A stretch of DNA of 64,000 nt from Proteus vulgaris (GTDB lineage: Bacteria; Pseudomonadota; Gammaproteobacteria; Enterobacterales; Enterobacteriaceae), in assembly GCF_011045815.1 (NCBI RefSeq), contig NZ_CP047345.1:1-64000 (forward strand), given 5' to 3'. The notes beneath the pieces are model-generated. The model saw only the letters and a list, made by a program, of their open reading frames with translations. It had not been told where the DNA came from and made no database searches. Below, one piece after another: positions 16,804 through 24,966 of the stretch. The translations under genes were made by a program, and so were the position numbers. Each line of letters opens with the position of its first letter. Position 1 is the stretch's first letter.

Positions 16804-17292
16804 TTGAGTGCAATTATCAGCAAGTGCGGCATGTACAGATACCGTCTGGAAAGGGATGTGCAACCCGAAGGCCTTGTGTTCGGTTATTTTGGTGTAAACG
16901 GCTCTACGGCCACGGCCACCGAGGACGATCACACGGTCAGAAAGTGGATAGGGTTTACCAAGGTCAACGGAGGGAGGCGATTCATAGTCGGTAATGCTTT
17001 TGCTTTTCGGGCGACCGACGTTCGAGAGCTGGCTACGGCGGTTGATCCTGTCGGGCCTGAAAATGAAATCCACTTGGAAAGGATTATTCGGGATGCTGAT
17101 GTCTTGGTGCCCTGCTGGGGGAGCCGAACTAAGCTGCCTAAGTCTTTGCATGTTCATTTGGACAGGCTTTTAGAGCAGCTCGTTGCATCTGGGAAGCCGG
17201 TATTGGCATTTGGCGTGACTGGTTCGGGGGACCCGAAGCACCCACTAATGCTTGGATATTCGACAAAACTTGTGCCCTGGGGAGGAAAATAA
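16804..17292 (+). CDS. DUF1643 family protein
   Basis: 162 residues, probably starting at TTG 16804 after AGAGGTGA. It shows the DUF1643 layout: FGYFGVNGSTA, then DDHTVRKWIGF, then NAFAFRATDVREL, DPVGPEN, and a C-terminal HPLMLGYSTKLVPW. The family is found on plasmids and phages; its biochemical role is not established. Confidence 0.82.
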   Translation: MSAIISKCGMYRYRLERDVQPEGLVFGYFGVNGSTATATEDDHTVRKWIGFTKVNGGRRFIVGNAFAFRATDVRELATAVDPVGPENEIHLERIIRDADVLVPCWGSRTKLPKSLHVHLDRLLEQLVASGKPVLAFGVTGSGDPKHPLMLGYSTKLVPWGGK

Positions 17293-17294
17293 TT

Positions 17295-17792
17295 ATGTCG
17301 ATGCTTGAAGCACGTTACTTCGTGGCAAAGATAAGCGATGCACAGGCCGTGCTCTGCGATGAGGAGCTGGCGACACTGGAAAGGCTGATCCGGAAGGTTG
17401 ATGATGGCCGCAGAGCAAATGGCAAGAGCTCGCTTACTTGCGTTGTTGTCGAAGAAGATTGGCCGAACTGGCAGCAAACGGTTGACTCTGTACTTTCACT
17501 TGCTGACGGGAAAGACAACGATTGGACCAATGCCACACCAGAACAAATCAAGGCCTTTTGGGTCGATGACTCAGTTTGGAAAACTCTGGATGGCCGGGAT
17601 AAATGGATTGAAGATCTCGACCTGCTGGTGGACGGTTCCCCGGTGGCTTCTGAGTGGGAACCTTTTGGCTTGGAATCAGGGCAGTCTGTCGTCATACGAG
17701 GCGGATGGATAGAAGGGAATGCCTTGAGTGATGATGGCGTACCGCTAGTGCAGGCATTCGTCGCTTGGAAACAGGGCCAAGACAACCACTAA
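17295..17792 (+). CDS. Hypothetical acidic protein
   Basis: 165 residues, 2 bp after the DUF1643 gene and so in the same operon. Acidic and tryptophan-rich with no recognised domain. A terminator follows. Confidence 0.68.
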   Translation: MSMLEARYFVAKISDAQAVLCDEELATLERLIRKVDDGRRANGKSSLTCVVVEEDWPNWQQTVDSVLSLADGKDNDWTNATPEQIKAFWVDDSVWKTLDGRDKWIEDLDLLVDGSPVASEWEPFGLESGQSVVIRGGWIEGNALSDDGVPLVQAFVAWKQGQDNH

Positions 17793-17810
17793 AGGAAAAT
17801 TACTTCGGAA

Positions 17811-17836
17811 GGGCGGCTATGGCCGCTTTCTTTTTA
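17811..17836 (+). terminator. Rho-independent terminator
   Basis: GCGGC/GCCGC hairpin with a TTTCTTTTT run directly after it. Confidence 0.8.
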
Positions 17837-17871
17837 ATATTTACAGCATCACATAATGATACTATGATGTT
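17837..17871 (+). promoter_or_regulatory. Dyad promoter/operator (copy 4 of 6)
   Basis: TTTACA, 17 bp, TATGAT, with the same AT-rich dyad core as the other copies. Upstream of the cysteine-rich gene at 17896. Confidence 0.72.
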
Positions 17872-17895
17872 GTTAATTTACTTGGGGAGGCGCTT

Positions 17896-18159
17896 ATGCT
17901 CACTGCTAAATGTATAGGGTGCGGATGCACCGATGATCACGCTTGTGTTGAAAACGGTCAACCGTGTCACTGGCTTCGCGTGAATAGAGTGGAAGGTATC
18001 GGGGTCTGCTCTTCGTGCCCGGATGCTCTCAATCAATTCGCATCGACCAGCCAGGAACAAGCAACTGGACAGGATGACTACCGGAACAGTCCAGAATGGA
18101 AGGATTTTTCATCACGCATTGGTAATGCACTATGCGGGGGCCGGAGCAAAGCAAAGTAA
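17896..18159 (+). CDS. Small cysteine-rich, probably zinc-binding protein
   Basis: 87 residues with CIGCGC, AC, PCHW and CSSC in the N-terminal 50 residues, a pattern suited to zinc binding. The order CxxCGCTD..AC....PCHWLRV....GVCSSC is also seen in small phage and plasmid proteins. Single-gene unit between its own dyad promoter and a terminator. Confidence 0.72.
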   Translation: MLTAKCIGCGCTDDHACVENGQPCHWLRVNRVEGIGVCSSCPDALNQFASTSQEQATGQDDYRNSPEWKDFSSRIGNALCGGRSKAK

Positions 18160-18163
18160 GGTA

Positions 18164-18186
18164 AAAACGGCTATGCCGTTTTTTAT
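18164..18186 (+). terminator. Rho-independent terminator
   Basis: AAAACGGC/GCCGTTTT hairpin followed by T-rich sequence. Confidence 0.8.
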
Positions 18187-18191
18187 TTGTC

Positions 18192-18226
18192 TATTACGGC
18201 ATCACATTATAAGCCTGTAAATGCTG
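18192..18226 (+). promoter_or_regulatory. Dyad promoter/operator (copy 5 of 6, most diverged)
   Basis: ATTACG, 17 bp, TGTAAA with a GCATCACATTATAA core. Upstream of the coiled-coil gene at 18354. Confidence 0.55.
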
Positions 18227-18321
18227 AATCTGTAATTGCCCAAAATGGGCGTGAGCAGGGGCGGGGTGTGAGGTCGTTCTAAGGCAAAATACTTTGTACT
18301 GGCAGAACAAAGAAAGAATGA

Positions 18322-18339
18322 ACTTTCACATGTGAAAGT
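18322..18339. repeat. 18-bp palindrome (site 6)
   Basis: A perfect copy, 14 bp before the start of the coiled-coil gene. It is the only one of the six that lies in front of a gene rather than at a gene end. Confidence 0.85.
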
Positions 18340-18353
18340 TTTTGGGGTACGGG

Positions 18354-19286
18354 ATGGAACAAGCAATTCAAAGTTACTTGGCTGACGACCGGCAATATCA
18401 AGACAGGATTACCGCAGCTCTCAGCCAGGTTGAAGAGAAAGGTGCAGAGTACGAAGCTCTTTGCCAACAGCGTGCTCAGTTGGGGATCTGGCAAAAAATT
18501 ATAACGTTCTGGCAGTTTCGTCGAGACATCGCCGTTATACGTTCAGCACTAAAAGGCCATAACAGCGATTTGCGGTATTTGCGCCGTGGGAGAGACCAGC
18601 TCAAAGAGGGATTGGTTTCTCGGGCCGTGAAGCAAGCGATTGACGGTAGCCAGATTCTGGAACGAATCACCCAAGCTCAAGATAGGCTTGACGCCGCATC
18701 TCGACTCCACGAGAGCAACAAGCGACTGGTGGACATGGGGCAAAAAGCCTTACGTGAAATCAGTGAGGCCTCTTCCAGTGTTTCATCAGCACAAACAATG
18801 GAGGTTCTCGACCTTGTGACTGACAACAAGGGCATTTCCGTCATGTCGTCGATGTCAAACTCCTCGGCCAGCAGTGAAATAGACGATGCGAAGAGAGCTG
18901 TGAAAGCCTTCGCAAATGCGCTGGGGGATCATCGTGACATTGTGGGCTCACTGCACCACTCAATGGCAACTGAGTTTATCGATCTGGGTATGGACTTTGC
19001 CGGTTTGAATGATGGTTTCGACTTTGGGAGCGTCTTCTCGCTGTTCAGCTTGTCGTCTGCCAGTTCCTCTCTGGACAAAGTAGAGTCTCGCGTTGAATCT
19101 CTGATGCCAGATCTAAGACGAGCCGCCTCCAATTCGGCAGCAGAGTATGCCCGTGTTAACGAAGAGTTCTTTGGCCTGAAACAACAGGCCTGTTGCCAAG
19201 TGCATGAGTTGCTGGTGACAAATGGTATAGACGTGTCAGTCAAGCGCGTTGAGTCCGCCGTGAACAGCTACAGAGTTGGAAGGTGA
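18354..19286 (+). CDS. Coiled-coil protein of unknown function
   Basis: 310 residues from ATG 18354. Residues 1-130 are predicted coiled coil, followed by a serine-rich middle and a second helical region. It may be a structural or scaffold protein. The next dyad promoter overlaps its stop codon, separating it from the AAA operon. Confidence 0.72.
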   Translation: MEQAIQSYLADDRQYQDRITAALSQVEEKGAEYEALCQQRAQLGIWQKIITFWQFRRDIAVIRSALKGHNSDLRYLRRGRDQLKEGLVSRAVKQAIDGSQILERITQAQDRLDAASRLHESNKRLVDMGQKALREISEASSSVSSAQTMEVLDLVTDNKGISVMSSMSNSSASSEIDDAKRAVKAFANALGDHRDIVGSLHHSMATEFIDLGMDFAGLNDGFDFGSVFSLFSLSSASSSLDKVESRVESLMPDLRRAASNSAAEYARVNEEFFGLKQQACCQVHELLVTNGIDVSVKRVESAVNSYRVGR

Positions 19287-19321
19287 TATTTACAGCATCA
19301 TAAAATGAACTTATGATGTGA
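19285..19321 (+). promoter_or_regulatory. Dyad promoter/operator (copy 6 of 6) of the AAA operon
   Basis: TTTACA, 17 bp, TATGAT over the conserved CAGCATCATAAAATGA core, 38 bp upstream of the ATPase start. Probably drives 19360-24466. Confidence 0.75.
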
Positions 19322-19359
19322 GGTGATCAACAAGTCGAAATTTATTTAAAGGATAAGCG

Positions 19360-20823
19360 ATGAGCGATATTACACAGCAAATGGACAAACTTGAGATTCC
19401 AATCAAGTTGTCCTTTCCAGTCATCAACGTTAGCACTTTTGAGCTGGGCCGCGCAGAGAGCGTTTTCTCTGACATTGCAAAGAAAGTCGGCAAGCACTTT
19501 ATTGTAATGCCATTCAAGAAGCTGCCTGATCCAGGCACGATGAAGGCAATGGTGGACGAGTCCAAGAAGTCCTCCAAAAACGGAGTTGTCGTGTTCGACA
19601 CTTTCTTTTTCGACCGCCAACGTGCAAACCCGGAAACACTCCCAGCCCTCAAGTCATCACTGACCTATCTGGAGAATGAGGGGATCAACTACATCATCGC
19701 TGGCAAAGACGTCTTCAATGAAGAGTTCGTTTATCACATCGATCTCCCGGCTATGAGCAATCAGGAAATCCTGAAACTGCTCCAGACCTGTGAAGATAAC
19801 GTGAAAGATGGTGGAGTCTTCGAGAGCAACGAACGTGCTGTCATCGCAAACCACGCCTTGGGCTTGTCACACACCCAGATGAAGAACGTCTTCACCTACT
19901 CCGCTTACTTGAAATTCAAGGGTGAAGAATACCTGGGCGAGATCCGAAAAGAAAAAGCTCACATCTTGCGTGATGTCGGCCTCGATGTGCTTGAGGCCAT
20001 TGATATTGGGAATGTCGGTGGTCTCGAAAACCTCAAGGAGTTCCTCCAGATACGTAAAGCCGGTTGGGACAAAGACCTTCCGGTAAAAGGTGTCCTTCTG
20101 GCCGGTGTACCTGGTGGTGGTAAATCGCTGACGGCAAAAGCCGCTGCCGGTGTACTTGGCACTACCTTGGTTCGCCTGGATATGGGCCGTTTCTATAGCA
20201 AGTATCTCGGTGAAACCGAGCGCCAGTTCAATCGTGCATTGCAGACCATTGAGCAGATCGCACCCGTTGTTGTGTTGATTGACGAGATGGAGAAGTTTTT
20301 TGGTAATGCCGATGGCGAACACGAAGTATCCAAGCGCCTGCTGGGCTCTTTCCTCTACTGGCTTCAAGAGCGCAAGAAGAAGATCTTCATTGTGGCGACG
20401 GCCAACCGGGTTCAGTCGCTGCCTCCTGAATTGATGCGAGCTGGCCGCTGGGACCGAGCATTCTTCATTGATCTGCCAAGTGTGGCTGAGCGCCAGAAGA
20501 TTTTTGAGATCCACCTCGCCAAGCAGAAGGCCAACATCGCCGCGTTCGATATGCCTACGCTACTTCGTACCACCGAGGGATACACCGGGGCAGAGATTGA
20601 ACAGGCCGTCATTGACGCGATGTATCTGGCGAACGCTCAGGACAAAGAGCTCAACAATGAAGCGCTGGTGGATGCGGTCACTCGCATTACCCCGACCAGT
20701 GAAACTCGCCGGGAAGACATCAACCAGATTCGCAGTTTGCGGGATCAAGGCTTCTATCCGGCCAATAACTTCGATGTTCAAGAGCAGAATGGCTCTGGAC
20801 GCAAACTTGCCATCGAGGACTAA
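19360..20823 (+). CDS. Ycf46-like AAA ATPase
   Basis: 487 residues. Residues 1-200 form a degenerate ATPase-like N-domain without a Walker A. Residues from about 225 are an FtsH/SpoVK-class AAA module: Walker A GVPGGGKS at 249-256, Walker B VVLIDEME near 301-308, and the arginine-finger block MRAGRWDR. This length and two-part layout match Ycf46 of plastids and cyanobacteria. A DUF1257 (Ycf35) gene and a DUF2997 gene follow in the same operon, strengthening the link. AAA function assured; Ycf46 relation inferred. Confidence 0.88.
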   Translation: MSDITQQMDKLEIPIKLSFPVINVSTFELGRAESVFSDIAKKVGKHFIVMPFKKLPDPGTMKAMVDESKKSSKNGVVVFDTFFFDRQRANPETLPALKSSLTYLENEGINYIIAGKDVFNEEFVYHIDLPAMSNQEILKLLQTCEDNVKDGGVFESNERAVIANHALGLSHTQMKNVFTYSAYLKFKGEEYLGEIRKEKAHILRDVGLDVLEAIDIGNVGGLENLKEFLQIRKAGWDKDLPVKGVLLAGVPGGGKSLTAKAAAGVLGTTLVRLDMGRFYSKYLGETERQFNRALQTIEQIAPVVVLIDEMEKFFGNADGEHEVSKRLLGSFLYWLQERKKKIFIVATANRVQSLPPELMRAGRWDRAFFIDLPSVAERQKIFEIHLAKQKANIAAFDMPTLLRTTEGYTGAEIEQAVIDAMYLANAQDKELNNEALVDAVTRITPTSETRREDINQIRSLRDQGFYPANNFDVQEQNGSGRKLAIED

Positions 20824-20826
20824 GCG

Positions 20827-20973
20827 ATGGAGTGGATTTTTTGGACTGCTCTTGCTGTGTCATTGATATTCCACTCAGAAGTCAGCGACTTAATCAATGC
20901 TCTAGCTGAGTGGGCTAGGGAGCGAGCTGGTGCGGCCAGGAGAGAGCATCAAAACGGCAGAGAGGAGAATTGA
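20827..20973 (+). CDS. Small single-span membrane protein, 48 residues
   Basis: Starts 3 bp after the ATPase stop and ends in EEN. Residues 3-15 are hydrophobic; the rest is a charged helix rich in Arg and Glu. Its position in the operon suggests a membrane tether or partner of the ATPase. Confidence 0.6.
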   Translation: MEWIFWTALAVSLIFHSEVSDLINALAEWARERAGAARREHQNGREEN

Positions 20974-20978
20974 CCGTT

Positions 20979-21308
20979 ATGTACAAACAAGACATTGAGA
21001 AGGGGATTGAGCTGCTCAAGCTGTGCAGCAAACTCCAGTCAGAAAAAGATGGAGTGGATAGACCAGAGCCTCTGGTTATCGACAAGAGTAAGGTGCTGGA
21101 CCAGTTCGCCCGAGACGTTTCCACATCGATCACCTACATGAGTTCGTTGTTCAAGCTCATCCCCATGATGGAAAACCTTACCGAGCTTGGCCGAAAGCTG
21201 GAGAAAGAAGGAAAGATCGAAGTTTCTCTCGGGCAAGACTATTCCATTGCCGCGCTTAACTTTGTTATGTCGGAACACGGCATGACACCCGAAACAACTC
21301 AGGAGTGA
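20979..21308 (+). CDS. Hypothetical operon protein, 109 residues
   Basis: ATG 20979 is chosen; a TTG at 20970 overlapping the preceding stop is an alternative nearer to the AGAGGAGA site. Largely helical and soluble. It sits between the small membrane protein and the Ycf35-like gene. Family not recognised. Confidence 0.68.
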   Translation: MYKQDIEKGIELLKLCSKLQSEKDGVDRPEPLVIDKSKVLDQFARDVSTSITYMSSLFKLIPMMENLTELGRKLEKEGKIEVSLGQDYSIAALNFVMSEHGMTPETTQE

Positions 21309-21312
21309 TGAG

Positions 21313-21705
21313 ATGAGCCATATCGTAAAAGGCAAGGTGCAGGTCGCCTACAAAGACAAAGAGCTGCTGTTGAAGGCTCTGGAGGGAGTTGGCGTTGTTG
21401 TTGAAAACGAAAAGCTGTACCGCGTGGGCGCTGGCTACACCTTCGAGAAATACCCGATTGTTCTGATCGACCAGAACAACAAGGAGCACCGGATTGGCTA
21501 CAAGGAAAAAAACGGTGTTTGGGAGCAGTACCAGGAAAACTACGGCTCTTATGGCCGCTGGACGCAGCAGGCAAGCAGCAAGGTGCAGGATCGCTACATT
21601 GCCTTCCACTACGAGCAGCAGTTGAAAGAGGAAGGTTTCAGCGTGACGGTGAAGCAGCATCACGATGGCACTTTGGAACTGGAAGCTGAGGAAGCTGTTT
21701 GGTAA
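21313..21705 (+). CDS. Ycf35 / DUF1257 family protein
   Basis: 130 residues. It begins with MSHIVKGKVQVAYKDKELL and carries the internal VGAGYTFEKYPIVLID and RYIAFHYEQQLKEEGF segments typical of DUF1257, the Ycf35 family known from red-algal plastids and cyanobacteria. Its function is unknown everywhere. Here it lies in an operon with a Ycf46-like AAA ATPase. Confidence 0.8.
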   Translation: MSHIVKGKVQVAYKDKELLLKALEGVGVVVENEKLYRVGAGYTFEKYPIVLIDQNNKEHRIGYKEKNGVWEQYQENYGSYGRWTQQASSKVQDRYIAFHYEQQLKEEGFSVTVKQHHDGTLELEAEEAVW

Positions 21706-21753
21706 TAGCGCCAAGGCAATCAGATTAGTTGAACTTAACGACGAGGTGACAAA

Positions 21754-21948
21754 GTGAAAAAGGTAAACATCAAGATCAAGGGCGGCAAGATTGCTGCCGA
21801 TTTCACGGGGTTTCAGGGTAAGACCTGTGAAGCGCTGGAACAGCGTATTCGCCCGGAAGAGCTCGAAGTCGAAGAAAAAGAGCTGAAACCCGAGTACCAC
21901 TTCAATGCTGGTCAAACCCAGCACGAAACGGAACAGAACGAATGGTGA
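21754..21948 (+). CDS. DUF2997-like small protein
   Basis: 64 residues. The start (KVNIKIKGGKIAADFTGFQGKTCEALEQ) fits DUF2997, a short family often encoded next to DUF1257. Its stop overlaps the start of the next gene. Confidence 0.72.
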   Translation: MKKVNIKIKGGKIAADFTGFQGKTCEALEQRIRPEELEVEEKELKPEYHFNAGQTQHETEQNEW

Positions 21949-23126
21949 TGAGAAGGACAGGGCGCGTCCCCCTTCTTTTGCTGGTTGGTCTCATGGTCGC
22001 AGCTCCTGCGGCCTTTGCCAGTGACTTTGTGACTGGCGTTATGGTGGGGCAAATGCTCTCAGATGACTCAGGCAGCAAGAAGATAGAGGACACTGGCCCG
22101 GAGAGCAAAACGGTCATTGATTACCATGACGGTCAGCCAGTTGTGACCAAAGTGGAGGCCTTCAAAAGCAATAAATGGCGCAAACTGGATGGCCCTCAGG
22201 GCGGCTATTTTGTTTGCCCAGGTGAATACCGTAGCTATTCGGGAAGGCTGCGATGCCGTATTCATGATGACGGGTTTAATGGCTTTATGGGCGGTATGAC
22301 TGATGCTCAGGAGCTGCCGCTCCAAGAAGCTCTGACCAAGTTGGAAGGTAAACCCATCTCCCTGCAAACCATTGAAGTCCACGGCAACAACCTGGCAGTC
22401 AAATACCAGTTAGCACCACCAGCACAAACGCACGTCAAAACTCAGGATCTGGGGGTGGTCAAGCAGGATGGTGAAACGCAGAAGGCTGCCAGCCAACAAT
22501 CAGCGTCATCCATAGTGACTGCACCAAAGAGTGAACCTCCCAAGCAGATTAATGCTGCACAAGACACTGACCGCAATACCAGTGCGTTTCAAAGTCCGTT
22601 CGAGGAGGTAAGTGACTCCATGATCGGTCTAATGGATAGCTCTTTCGTCAAAGTCATAGCGGGATTGATGCTGGTGTTTGGGGTTGCTAGTGGAATTATG
22701 AGGCAGAGCCCATCAGGAATTGTGATGGGGATAATGCCTGCAATTATGATCATGACCGCGCCAACGGTTATTCGTACCGTATTCGATACAGGCGCGGCCA
22801 GTACCAAGCCAGTGGAAGATAGCGGAAGCTCATTTCCTTTCTTCTTGGTGGCAATAGTACCGGTGCTGATTTTCTTTGCCTATAGAGCTTTTATGAATAA
22901 CCGGAGCGACTCCGAAATTGATGAGTTGTTAAGAGAAGCCCGACGTGCAGAAAGGGCTGAACGACCAAGCAATGAGCCTCCCTCAGTGGATGAACTCCGT
23001 GAGCGCCAGCAACAAAACACAGAAAGAGAACCGGTGGTTGTCAGCTCATCAGCTCCGGCACCAAAGGTGCAAAAGGAAGAGCCAATCGAAGTACAGCCAG
23101 GCAAGCGCAAAATTATTTTGGATTAG
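21942..23126 (+). CDS. Secreted/membrane protein with KRKIILD tail
   Basis: 394 residues. A signal peptide (about 1-25) precedes a soluble domain (about 50-150) that resembles the whole of the gene at 23482. Two membrane regions lie near residues 225-275 and 290-320. The extreme C-terminus is PIEVQPGKRKIILD, nearly the same as the tail of the protein at 23903. It looks like a one-piece version of the pair 23482 + 23903. Confidence 0.78.
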   Translation: MVMRRTGRVPLLLLVGLMVAAPAAFASDFVTGVMVGQMLSDDSGSKKIEDTGPESKTVIDYHDGQPVVTKVEAFKSNKWRKLDGPQGGYFVCPGEYRSYSGRLRCRIHDDGFNGFMGGMTDAQELPLQEALTKLEGKPISLQTIEVHGNNLAVKYQLAPPAQTHVKTQDLGVVKQDGETQKAASQQSASSIVTAPKSEPPKQINAAQDTDRNTSAFQSPFEEVSDSMIGLMDSSFVKVIAGLMLVFGVASGIMRQSPSGIVMGIMPAIMIMTAPTVIRTVFDTGAASTKPVEDSGSSFPFFLVAIVPVLIFFAYRAFMNNRSDSEIDELLREARRAERAERPSNEPPSVDELRERQQQNTEREPVVVSSSAPAPKVQKEEPIEVQPGKRKIILD

Positions 23127-23137
23127 TGGGGTCGGTT

Positions 23138-23485
23138 ATGAGCAAAAAGCGCATCGTAATCAAAAATGGTGAGGTCTGCGGGTTTGCCGATGAGGTTTCC
23201 TTCAAAGGCCTTGAAGTGCAGGAATACAGTAAAACAAGGGTTTCGCGCATCGTGCCGACGAGCGGCATTCTAATGATTGCGTTCTATGTTATTCGCGGAC
23301 TTTGTTCAGACGAGTCAAAGATTGCGGCATGGACTCGTGTTTGGCGTTGCCAGTGGAAGGTGCTGATCGACGGTAAAAGCTATGGCCCATTCAGCAGTCG
23401 TGCGGATGCTATCTCGTTCGAGAAGGACGAGATCTACAAACAAGGCAAATTCTTTGCCGATGCCACTCACGAGGCGGCAGTATGA
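23138..23485 (+). CDS. Hypothetical protein, 115 residues
   Basis: Starts at ATG 23138 and overlaps the next gene by 4 bp. One moderately hydrophobic stretch lies in the middle. No family recognised. Same operon. Confidence 0.68.
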   Translation: MSKKRIVIKNGEVCGFADEVSFKGLEVQEYSKTRVSRIVPTSGILMIAFYVIRGLCSDESKIAAWTRVWRCQWKVLIDGKSYGPFSSRADAISFEKDEIYKQGKFFADATHEAAV

Positions 23486-23910
23486 TGACACGGGCGGCTA
23501 TGGCCGCTCTGTTATCCGCGTTGGTAATAGGCCTTGTGTCTGATTTGGCCGCACAAGAGCTGGTGGTAAGCCCGGTGGCTATAGACAAGTCCACTGAGGT
23601 GGAGAAAGAAGCTACCTTCCACAACCGCAAGTGGGTGTTAAGGACGGGGCAGGTTAGTGGATTCTTCATCTGCCAAGGAGATAACAAAGACATTTACTAC
23701 CGGCATGACAGGGTGGGCGCTCACTGCCAGAAGACATCGACTGGGTGGCGCAATGTACTGGGTCTCAGGGACGATGTTCCGGAAGTTGAGCTGAGCGTGT
23801 ACCTGGGGACCGTTGAAGGTGTCCCCGTGAAAGTCCTTCATCAGGAAGTGTATGGTTACGATCTGAAAGTGCAGTACAAGGTTGCACGTAAAGGGTCAGC
23901 AAATGAGTGA
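23482..23910 (+). CDS. Secreted protein, paralogue of the N-domain at 21942
   Basis: 142 residues with a signal peptide (about 1-24). The mature part aligns by eye with the N-domain of the 21942 protein: NRKW...GFFICQGD... versus NKWR...GYFVCPGE..., both ending in V.VHG/VYG..LKVQYK-type strands. It overlaps the next gene. Confidence 0.75.
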   Translation: MMTRAAMAALLSALVIGLVSDLAAQELVVSPVAIDKSTEVEKEATFHNRKWVLRTGQVSGFFICQGDNKDIYYRHDRVGAHCQKTSTGWRNVLGLRDDVPEVELSVYLGTVEGVPVKVLHQEVYGYDLKVQYKVARKGSANE

Positions 23911-24466
23911 GAGTGTGCGTCGGTCAACGCCGATGGTAAAGATTAAAGTCCTGCCGAGTTTCGTAGGGGTTCCCTTCCCGTCGGTGCTACTTATCGTTGC
24001 GGGGCTCCTTAATGGCCCTTTGTGGGGCTTTGCCGCATTCGTCTTTCATATCGTCATCAAGCGGTACATCTACAGAGAATACCGGAGGTTGCCATATCCG
24101 ATGCCAACCGGCTCAAGGCCTATGGATGAGTTGAGCGATCTCCTTGTAAAGGGGATACCGGAGGAATTTTTCCGGCGGCTTGACGCAGCTTGCAGCTCTG
24201 ATGCGTCAGTACAAATAACCTGCCCAAAGAAATACCGGCTGCTCAAAATGTCGTTGAATCGCTATGCCAACCGCGCTGGTTGTTACCCGCAGTTCCGGGA
24301 GGGGGATGAAATAGCGATTGAGGTAACAGAGCAGAGACCAAGAAAAGCAGGAGCAGGGAAGGGCTTTCCAAGTATTCAAGATCTGAAAGCGTCAGAGGGT
24401 GTTCTGAGTGAACCGGAGCAGCCTATCGAAATTCAGAAAGATAAGCGCAAGATTATCTTGGATTGA
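23903..24466 (+). CDS. Membrane protein with KRKIILD tail
   Basis: 187 residues from ATG 23903, overlapping the previous gene. One or two hydrophobic segments near residues 20-50 precede a soluble part. It ends PIEIQKDKRKIILD, matching the tail of the 21942 protein. Confidence 0.75.
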   Translation: MSESVRRSTPMVKIKVLPSFVGVPFPSVLLIVAGLLNGPLWGFAAFVFHIVIKRYIYREYRRLPYPMPTGSRPMDELSDLLVKGIPEEFFRRLDAACSSDASVQITCPKKYRLLKMSLNRYANRAGCYPQFREGDEIAIEVTEQRPRKAGAGKGFPSIQDLKASEGVLSEPEQPIEIQKDKRKIILD

Positions 24467-24477
24467 GGTGGGTTGGA

Positions 24478-24966
24478 ATGCGGTCATTTTTATACAGAAT
24501 ATTGCTTCTTTGCTTCGTCATTATCGTCCAGATAGGGCTAATCGCCATTGATGCGAGCCCGTTGGTTGTTGCTATGTTCCTCTCGCTAACAGCTTTAGTC
24601 GCTGGGGTCTGGATGGCGTACCTTCATTCCCGATTTTTGATGGCGGTGACTCCAGTAGTTGTCTCTGTGCTAATGGCGACCCTCGCCATGAAAATGTTTG
24701 AGCCGAGACTCTTTGTTTCTGCCAGCGAAAAAGGCTGGTTCCCTTTGTCATTGTTCGTCTCGATACCGTTTTACTTCTACTTGAGTTACTTGCTTGAGAT
24801 AGAGGAGAAGAGACGTACATTCCGGGCCAATGTAATTGGTTTTTTGCGTGGAGTTTCGGAAGAGATCCGTCGTTCAACTAGAGAGCATAACGGCCGTTGG
24901 CTTAATGTCCACGCCGAACGTGGCAGAGTCTTACCAGAGCAAGTTCAAGGGCCGCAACGGTCTTGA
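24478..24966 (+). pseudogene. Membrane protein cut by the IncC/IncN junction
   Basis: The first 140 or so residues are a four-segment membrane protein of the backbone operon (MRSFLYRILLL...). After about base 24900 the reading frame runs out of frame through virB8 sequence until 24966, so the native C-terminus is lost. No insertion sequence lies at the join. Confidence 0.7.
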
